Translations under genes and position numbers: made by a program | Assembly: GCF_035222375.1 (NCBI RefSeq) | Contig: NW_026946364.1 | Location: 744,001 to 808,000, forward strand | Length of the DNA: 64,000 bases | DNA from: Podospora pseudocomata | Lineage: Eukaryota; Ascomycota; Sordariomycetes; Sordariales; Podosporaceae | Direction: 5' to 3' | Shown here: positions 56,770 through 64,000 of the stretch, one piece after another | Layout: the number at the start of each line of letters is the position of its first letter | Position numbering within the stretch: the first letter of the stretch is position 1 | Notes under the pieces: generated by a model | What the model was told of the DNA's origin: nothing | Databases searched by the model: none | Seen by the model: only the letters and a program-made list of their open reading frames with translations

Positions 56770-59700
56770 GATGTTCTGTTGCTGATCGAGTTTGTAAGTC
56801 TGAAAGTGTAGAGTAGTGCTTGGTGCGTGGACAGCAAAGAGGGAAATCAACCACAGAGATGTCTACTCTTTAAGAACCAGGTGAACAAGGAAATATCCGC
56901 GTTTCTGAGACAGAGACTTCTGCCAGCTCATTTTGACCTCTGAGGTGTCGGGAGCTGCGGTCGGGCATCAAGGGGGTGGACGACGACTTTCCCGGAGTGT
57001 ATTCTTATACCTAGCTACATGGCTGATGGGACGAGTGGGAAAGCAGCTCGAGGTGAGTCGCCTGCCTGCCTACCCAAGCTCGGTGGAGCCATACAGGGCT
57101 ATCGAAGATTGAGTTGAGAAAAGGGAAGCTGCATGACATAATTTGCTGGGGGGAGGCTGGTCGATGACCGGGCGATCAAGGATACAATGGGCCATCTGTC
57201 GGAACAAGACACAGCTTGTGGCAGTAATGCAGCAGGGATATAAAAGGCGGGTGTTGAATCTCTGGTGACGAGTACCAGCTGAGACGATCCAGCGCGGGAT
57301 GTGAAGGAGAAAAAAAGAGACTGAGATGTAACATGATGATTTTCTTGCTCCGTCCACGGTTCCGCGGGTCCATGCCACTTGAGCTTGACCTTGGTGTTTC
57401 TTGCCGGATGGTAGCAACGAGGAGCCCTCTTAGCGGCAGTTGGAGATTCACCAAGGAGTACTCGCTCCGAATCCACCATGGGCTCTGGCTGCCGATTTCC
57501 GTACGGATAATCACGCTGGCTGCCGTTTTCACGGCTTCCTGTAGCTCCAATGCTGGCCATCCAATCATCTCAGTTAGTCGGCGGTGAGTGCACACGACCA
57601 GCCGAGCAAAAGCACGGCTGGTGTAAAAAGCGCGAACTGGGTGCTATAAATGGCAATTCTTGCTTGAGGTCAAGAGGACACGTGAGAGGGAGAAAGAGAG
57701 AGAGAGACATGTCGGTGAGAAGATGGTCGAGAATGGGGTCTTGGTGAGTTGAGCCCTTGGCACCGTTCGACTCCATCTCGCCTAGGATTTTCGCCGTTGT
57801 TCTGTCGTCTCCCGAGGCTCACCTCAACGGCGGACCGGGATGCCGGGGGATTAGGGCTCGTGGAATCGCTAGCAGAATACAATGGTTCGCTCGTCTCTTA
57901 CATGTGCCGCACATGGTAGTATCGACATCTTGGTTGCAACTAGGTACGCATGGTGCAAAACCTAAACCCTAGACACATAACGATAAGTAGCTGTCTTGGC
58001 TCTGACCATGGCCCACCATGCACCATCGACGAGTGAGGAGAGGAAGAATGAGGTCTCTGGCCAGTCACCGAGTCGTCAATTGTTTCAATTCAGACGTCTC
58101 CGGAGTGACATATCGTCCTGTCTGTCTTGCTCGGGCATCTTCGACCAAACGCGTGTGTGTGCCTATGCAAGTCTGATATTGGGCCAAAGCAAGGCGCGGG
58201 GGTTATCCTGTATCTTTTGATAAATAATAGAAAAAGATGTCCCTGGAGGAGTCAAGACAGGAGAAAAAGGATTGGATTGCTGTGGCTGTGGGTGAGATCC
58301 TTCCTTCGAGGTGTGCCAAAAGTGAAGTTGGTCGAAAGCCTAAATCCCTGTTAGTCATCACCTACGCAATCAATTTGGCGGGCTTCCAGAAGACTTCCAT
58401 ATCTTTTGCCTAACGGAGGTTTTTTACGGAGTAGCTTTCCAACCCCCGCTCTCTCCAGCACCCGTAACCCAAACCCCAACACAGCCTCTTCACCTCACAG
58501 ACCTGACGGTGAAAATTTCAACTTTTGCTCAATTGAGGGCTGTATTGACTGTGGGTCAGCCCAATCAGGTGTTCGCACCAACAGACCTCTCCTGTATGTG
58601 CCAGCTCTTCGTCCAGCCCAACTGTATATGTACCAACTGCAGTGTGTAACAGGTCGAACCCAGCCCTGCTAGGACTGCTGCAAGTCATACCCAGGCGCAG
58701 GGGTCAGATGCTGAGTGATAGGGTGGGGAATATTTCACCTGCCCCGCGCTTGGGCCCTGGATGACTTCAACCACGTCGTGGAAGTTGTTCCGATGGCTGA
58801 CCTGCAGCAGAGTGTGACCAGTTCAGCCAAAAGATTGGAATAGGGCATCGATGGCCCTTGGCGCCCTCCCACGAGCGGTGATGTCAGCACGAAAAAGTTG
58901 TCGGCTTCTTTTTGTGGCTGCTGGGCATCCACATGCCCAGATGGCCGGTGAGGCTTCTGATATCTCGAGGTACATGTCGTCTTCTGCAGCTGGCCGGCTC
59001 CCAAGTAGAGTTTCACGCAGAAAGACAGGCACGCTCCTTGCATAAACGATCAGGCTCTCCCACACCCTTCCTCAGCTGTGATGCACGCCGGTGAAGGGTA
59101 AAGTGTCGGTCACCTGCACCCTCAGTGCTCCACGTGTTCAGGGGGTTGATGTTTTCTCGCTTGCCATCCCGAAAATCAAGATGCCTATTCAAGACAACTC
59201 AGAGTGAGGCTGGATTCGGAGAAATAGAGAGAGTCAGAGCCACATCAACCAAAACATAACCATAGCAGGGGAATGCAGAGTGCCTTTTGACGATGCCACA
59301 GCACTTGGATGCTCGGGTAAGCACATGCTTCCAAGATCACGCTCATCAAAACCAGCTAGAATCCGGGCGGAAACACATTTTGAGCTCTGGGCCGTTCCGA
59401 AGGGCCATATCTGTCGTACCGAAGAGTACTTAGCCACTCAACTATGCCGAGTCGAACATTTGCCCTCAGCGTCAGTCCAGGTGCACAACACAGTCCACAT
59501 ATATCTATCATCACCGATCGTGTTTCAGCTAATCCCAGTCCTGATTCACAACTCTTGTATGGCGCTTTGGGTTCAACCACGTGAAAATACACCCCACGGT
59601 CTGTACCGACCGGGCCGTGCCCTCGCCGGCGCCGTGACATTCCCAACCGGGAAGGAAAGTGCACAAACCGCCTAGCCCTGTGCTCGTATGGCGGCCGAGT

Positions 59701-60759
59701 GTTACACCGAGAGCTCCACCGACAGGTGCATCAGCACCGATAGTAGGACCCGACCGAGTGTTGTGTACGAGGAAGTACCACCTCAAGGGCCGATAAGGGG
59801 TGCCTAGTTTGTGTCAAGCAAGCCATGCCATCTCAGGTTCTCAAATTCAAGTCAAAATGAATGGTAAGGCTGAGCGTTTCAAAACAAGACGGTGTGTCTG
59901 GGTGGCTTAAGTTGAATTTCTCGGTCCGATGGAGGATGAAAGGTCAAGCTGCCACTTGGCTGATCCGCCTAGTTCTTTTCACTGTAGTGCTTCACATGGT
60001 CTGGATATTTCAGAATCAGAATGTCTGTATGAAGTGTAGTGTGTTTGGTTGAAACAAGTAACGTGGAGTTTTGAAAGTAGGAAACCTACAGTCTGTAAAA
60101 CCCCGCTTTAATATGAACCCCACATATCCCGCTAGTTCGATCTGTTTCAACGGATTAATTGATACCAGCTGAGATTAATAACCTGTCTGGTCTGGATATC
60201 ACTGTCGAAGGATAGTATAATGCAGTTGAGAAGCATATATAAAAGAGAATTCACGTGATGCCCAAAGCCTTGTAAGCGGTTGGACAGAACGTCAAAGAAG
60301 CTCCCGCTTGCTGAGCCACATGGTGGTGGGGTTATCACCACCTCCGTCCCGCGTGCTGATAGGCGCGCCGAGGCAGGTGCGCTCGGCAGCCTGGCGATAT
60401 CCCGATAGCGCTGGCGGGGACGCCACTGGTGGGTGGGCTGTCGCAAGTCGCGGCCGGGGAGGCAAGCACCTCCATCCCTCATGATCAACCTTGGCGCCTC
60501 AACACCTCCTAGCTCTTGCCAGCTCTACTCCGTACTTTTGTCCCTTTCCTCAACAACGACAGCGAGTGTCATTTACGACTCTGATCAACACCATCCATAC
60601 AATTTAATTTCGGATCGCACTCGAAAGACTCATCTCCGCTCCGGATCCAACCCCGCTCCGAGCTACGATCCGTTATCAGGCGTCATCGCGACAAGCGCCC
60701 TTTACCCGAACGAACGACCACATCCCATCACTTAGTGACACACATCCTCACCTTCGCCC
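56770..60759. other. 4-kb gene-poor region between divergent GH18 and DSK2 genes
   Basis: Flanking genes point outward, so both promoters lie here. A minus-strand frame at 57099-57560 begins with an ATG and reads MASIGATGSRENGSQRDYP ... TKVKLKWHGPAEPWTEQ; it could be a small gene but overlaps another open frame and matches no family I know. Other frames are short. No RNA gene or mobile element recognised. Confidence 0.5.
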
Positions 60760-62160
60760 ATGGCCGACAACACCGAGGCGGGCAGCGACGCCCAGATCAC
60801 CTTCAAGGTCAAGGCGTCCAACGACAAAATGCACACCATCACCATGTCCGAGTCGGCCACCGTGTTAGAACTCAAGACAAAGCTAGCCGGCCCCGACTTC
60901 GAGAACATCCCAGCCGCCAACCAGCGCCTTATCTACTCCGGGCGTATCCTCAAGGATGCGGATGCCCTGAGCGTCTACAAGATCAAGAATCTTAACACGA
61001 TCCATTTAGTCAAGTCGGCACAAAGCAATGCCGCTGCCTCGTCCTCTGCGTCGACGTCGACACCAACACCACCAGCCGTTCCACAGAATATGGCTGCCGG
61101 AACTCCAGCCAGCAACATTCTCGCCGGACTCACAGGCGCCAGGTTTGCTGGCCATGCCCCTCTGCCGAATCGGGATCTCTTTGGGGCTGACGGTGGTGTA
61201 AGTTTCCCTCTAAATCTTTTGCCGGGCGTTGCTAACAGCGTGTAATAGATGGGTGCGCCTCCCAGCGAAGACCAAATGGCCGACATGCTATCCAACCCAG
61301 CCATCGCACAGAGCATGAACGAAGCCCTCAACAACCCAGCCTTTGTTGACCACATGATCCAGTCGAACCCAATGTTGGCCAATGTGCCCAATGCGCGCGA
61401 GTTGCTCCAGTCGCCGGCCTTCCGACAGATGATGACAAACCCCGAAGCAATCCGAATGGCGGCCAGGATGCGGAGACTAGCCGGAGGTCAAGGGCCTGCG
61501 GCTTTCCCAGCGCCCGGTGTCACCGACACAACACCGGCTGGTGCGGCAGGTAGTGAGGGTGCGAATGCCGCCCAGAATCCGTTTGGTGCTTTTCCTGGCC
61601 TCTTCAACAATCTCCCTGGCGCCGTTGGTGCTTCTGGAAACGATCCTTTTGCTGCCCTGTTTGGCGGTATGAGTCCCTGGGGTGCACCTCCTGCGGGGGC
61701 AACGCCCTCGACTCAGAGTGCTGGTCAGGCGAACCCGGCGTCACCAGCTGCTGGGGCCGCGGCGGGGGCCTCTCCAGACGGCCAAGCGCAGGGTGCTCAG
61801 GCGCCGCCGGTCAACCCCTTTGCTGCTCTGTTCGGCGCTCCGGCAGCGGGAGCGGGAGCGGGGGGTGCTGGTGCGGGTGCTGCCAACCCATTCGGCATGT
61901 CTGCCGAAGAGCTCGCTCAGATGAGACAAGCCCTCCAAGGGCTGGGAGGTTTGGGCGGATTGGGCGGATTGGGCGGGCTGGGTGCATTTGGCGCGCCACC
62001 AGCATCTGTTGATAACAGACCACCTGAGGAGAGATATGCTGAGCAACTGCGGCAGCTGAACGACATGGGATTTTTTGACTTTGACAGAAACGTGGCAGCC
62101 TTGCGCAGGAGTGGCGGCAGTGTTCAGGGTGCTATTGAGCATTTGCTCAGTGGGCCGTAA
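60760..62160 (+). CDS. DSK2: Ubiquitin shuttle protein Dsk2 (ubiquilin)
   Basis: Carries ubiquitinated proteins to the proteasome. Exons 60760-61197 and 61249-62160 (51-nt intron with GCTAAC branch), 449 residues. An N-terminal ubiquitin-like domain (~12-87: ITFKVKASNDKMHTITMSES ... KDADALSVYKIKNLNTIHLV) binds the proteasome. STI1-type repeats follow (LSNPAIAQSMNEALNNPAFV, LLQSPAFRQMMTNPEAIRMA). Then Ala/Gly/Pro-rich low-complexity sequence with NPFAALFG-type repeats and a short Gly-Leu repeat, and a C-terminal UBA domain (~405-447: YAEQLRQLNDMGFFDFDRNV ... GAIEHLLSGP) with the MGFFD ubiquitin-binding loop. Confidence 0.96.
61942..61986 (+). repeat. 9-bp coding minisatellite (Leu-Gly-Gly) in DSK2
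   Basis: Five near-identical 9-bp units of the type TTGGGCGGA encode a (Leu-Gly-Gly)n tract just before the UBA linker. Three central units are almost perfect, so the copy number is likely variable between strains. Confidence 0.85.
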
Positions 62161-62504
62161 TTGGGGTAGCCGGAACGAAACCAACCCGTACCATTATTTT
62201 ATTAAGAAGATTATGTAGGCCGTCGTGCTTCTGATGTGATAGCATTCGGGTTTGAGAGCAGCACATCTTTAGCCAGAAAGCGAAGCAGTAATTCTGAGCT
62301 GGAGTGAAGCCTCGGGCAGTCACGAATGGAAGCGCGTTTCGAGGTAGTATCGGCAAAGATGACAAGTTTTTTAATGTAAAGACAATTGGCATTACACTTT
62401 GGCCAAATCATTTGTTGTAAATCATGATGTAACTAAATATTCTGCTTTGTGATCTATCCCTAACGCCCTGCCTGCTTTTTCCTTTGTCTCCCCAAACAAT
62501 CCCT
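62161..62504. other. Convergent 3' flanks of DSK2 and SYM1
   Basis: 344 bp between two stop codons; AT-richer than the genes. Nothing else recognised. Confidence 0.55.
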
Positions 62505-63129
62505 CTACGCCATCTTGACCGTCTCCTCCTGCGGCGGCACCGCCTCCGTCCCCGCGGAGCTGTTGAGAAAACTGAGATAGCAGTTCCACCCTATGCTGAT
62601 GACATTGACAAACAGGACCCTGTGCTGGAGCGGGACAAACTTGAAGTTGACAAGCTGGACGAACGGCCAGATGAGGTAGTTTGCCGACAGGGCGGGCCAG
62701 TACGAAGACGAGAGCTTTTCGGTCACGGACCCCCCTTCGAGGACGGCCATGGAGGAGAGGAAGATGCCGATGAAGGTCGGGGCGAAGAGGCCCTGGTCGG
62801 CGGCCACGCGGGCGAGGATGGTGCGGTTTGGGGAGGAGGGGAACCTGACGTGGGACTGGAGGAGGCGGAACCAGGTTGTTGCTGCTGGGCCGAAGACTAG
62901 ACCGCCGTAGGAGGCCATTCGGGCTGTGCGGAGGAGGTCGTGGTTTGCGAGGCCGCGGTGCTCGATGAGTTGCTGGGCGGTGATGTCGCCTATGCCGAAG
63001 AGGAGGGAGGTGGTGAGGGATTGGGTTAGGAGGGGGCGGGAGGCGAGGCGGGCTTGGTACCTTTTGAGTTGGGTTAGTTTTTGTTTTTTTTGGGAGGGTG
63101 GGTGGAAGGAGGACATACCAGGCGAGCAT
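62505..63129 (-). CDS. SYM1: Mitochondrial membrane protein Sym1 (Mpv17/PMP22 family)
   Basis: Inner mitochondrial membrane channel-like protein needed under heat or ethanol stress in yeast; the human homologue is MPV17. Exons 63129-63119 (11 nt) and 63060-62505 (58-nt intron, branch ACTAACCC), 188 residues. Splicing creates [20 protein letters not shown], the conserved family start. Further hallmarks: [80 protein letters not shown] and [20 protein letters not shown]. Four hydrophobic helices as usual. Starting at an internal TTG-type frame at 63116 would be wrong. Confidence 0.95.
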
Positions 63130-64000
63130 TTTGGCGGTTTGGAGGGGGGAAAGGTGGGGGGGGGGGATGGGTGTTATCGGAGTGAGGGTAAGAGGTGAGG
63201 TTGAAGTTGAGGAAGATAAGTGAGCGAGGCACAGATTTGGTGATTGTAGATCTTTCTTGGCGGAGGGGTGAGATTTCGACCAGGAAATACAACAACAACA
63301 AAATGTAGATTGAAAAAAATCGTGTAGCAGTAGTCAATAAGTAAAGGACAAATTGCTGTAAAATCCAGGTGATTTGCCGATATCAGATGAACCGTCCCTG
63401 TAGTATTCAGATGACGCTGGTGAAGATCCAAGCTGTTTGAACAGAACTGCCCCGCGGTTGGGTTTCGATATCAGGGACAAAACCAGTGCAACGTTGGTTG
63501 AACAGCAGAGCTATAGGCAGCTCTGAGAGAGATAGATTCTAGTATTTAAGAAACCCCAAGCCCCAATGATCAGCAAGGGCAGAAAAACTCCCAACGCCCT
63601 GCCAGGAATCTCCCATCCCCACGCATTCTCGGTCGAGATGATCACCGTTGGCTCACCAGTCAAAAAAGCAATACAAACCGCCCACGAGACCTGCTGAAAA
63701 ATGGGCCACCACAGCCCAATCCAGTTACTCCGACAGCATCCCGCCAGGGGCATCCGCGTCTTACGGCACATCCCCGGCGGCGGCGAGACCTAGGGCCTTG
63801 GGCGTGGGGGCTTACAAGATTTCTGGACCTCGTGGTATAAGACATCCAAACCCAGCCTTGCGGTAACAACACCATGTCCAGATGAATCTTTTTACCCGCC
63901 ACTATGGACCAAGAAATCAATTCTTAAGCTGGGCTGTGTTAAGCCATGCTTGGTCCAGAATGGGCTCCATGAACTTGTGTTCATGCTCCCACCGGGATCA
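63130..64000. other. SYM1 promoter and right window edge
   Basis: Upstream region of SYM1 up to about 63500, with a G-run at 63158-63166. From 63511 to about 63771 a minus-strand frame encodes a possible membrane-protein end (separate entry). The final 200 bp show no clear exon. Confidence 0.5.
63511..63771 (-). CDS. Possible C-terminal exon of an unidentified membrane protein
   Basis: The open frame reads PLAGCCRSNWIGLWWPIFQQ, a hydrophobic stretch (VSWAVCIAFLTG), a short loop with ENAWGWEIPGRA, and a second hydrophobic stretch (LGVFLPLLIIGAWGFLN). Two membrane helices with a Trp-rich loop are unusual for random sequence, and a possible acceptor (TTTTTCAG, about 63690) lies inside the frame. 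I cannot name the family, and the upstream exons would be near or beyond the window edge. It may also be chance; boundaries are uncertain. Confidence 0.3.
   Translation of the reverse strand: MCRKTRMPLAGCCRSNWIGLWWPIFQQVSWAVCIAFLTGEPTVIISTENAWGWEIPGRALGVFLPLLIIGAWGFLNTRIYLSQSCL

Noticed and set aside
1-64000. Transposons, LTR elements, tRNA or 5S rRNA genes, CRISPR arrays, biosynthetic clusters
   Set aside because: I looked for reverse transcriptase, integrase or transposase motifs, terminal repeats, tRNA B-box sequences and clustered synthases and found none I could support.

Overview
The window looks like nuclear DNA of a filamentous ascomycete, most likely a Sordariomycete and probably Sordariales. 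I infer this from the many short introns (about 47-75 nt, a few longer) with GTATGT/GTAAGT-type donors and CTAAC/CTGAC branch sites close to the acceptor, from the fungal-specific proteins, and from the absence of bacterial features. I recognise no transposon, tRNA, rRNA, CRISPR array or viral relic. Exon borders were worked out by hand from reading frame, splice signals and family knowledge.

Left arm (1-17.3 kb): a glutaminyl-cyclase-like M28 protein running off the left edge, a CDP-choline/ethanolamine phosphotransferase (EPT1/CPT1), a cysteine-rich secreted GPI-type protein (DUF7707), the oligosaccharyltransferase subunit SWP1, a large coiled-coil spindle-pole-body protein of the Ppc89/Cep57 type, then 4.6 kb with no recognisable gene.

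Centre (17.3-39.3 kb) is gene-dense: an HMT1-type half ABC transporter with a long C-terminal extension carrying a PAM2-like motif; then a run of mitochondrial genes (TIM44, uS11m/MRPS18, BCS1, and QCR9 just after the exon-junction factor PYM); then the N-recognin ubiquitin ligase UBR1, the PP2A activator RRD2 and the exosome subunit RRP46. Several neighbours are head-to-head with 370-500 bp between start codons.

Right arm (39.3-64 kb): an NAD kinase, a YOX1-like homeobox factor, two adjacent same-strand genes each with a GRF-type zinc finger, an intracellular GH18 chitinase-like protein with an altered catalytic motif, the ubiquitin shuttle DSK2, the mitochondrial membrane protein SYM1 and an unidentified membrane-protein exon at the edge. 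Gene-poor stretches of 3-4 kb lie between several of these.

Functional threads: complex III biogenesis (BCS1, QCR9) with mitochondrial import and translation (TIM44, uS11m); the ubiquitin-proteasome route (UBR1, DSK2); RNA handling (PYM, RRP46). The most unusual points are the PAM2-like motif reached only by splicing out a stop-containing intron in the ABC transporter, the GH18 motif reading DGIDIVWE, the tandem GRF genes, and the QCR9 gene with a start-codon-only exon, a 14-nt exon and a GC-AG intron.
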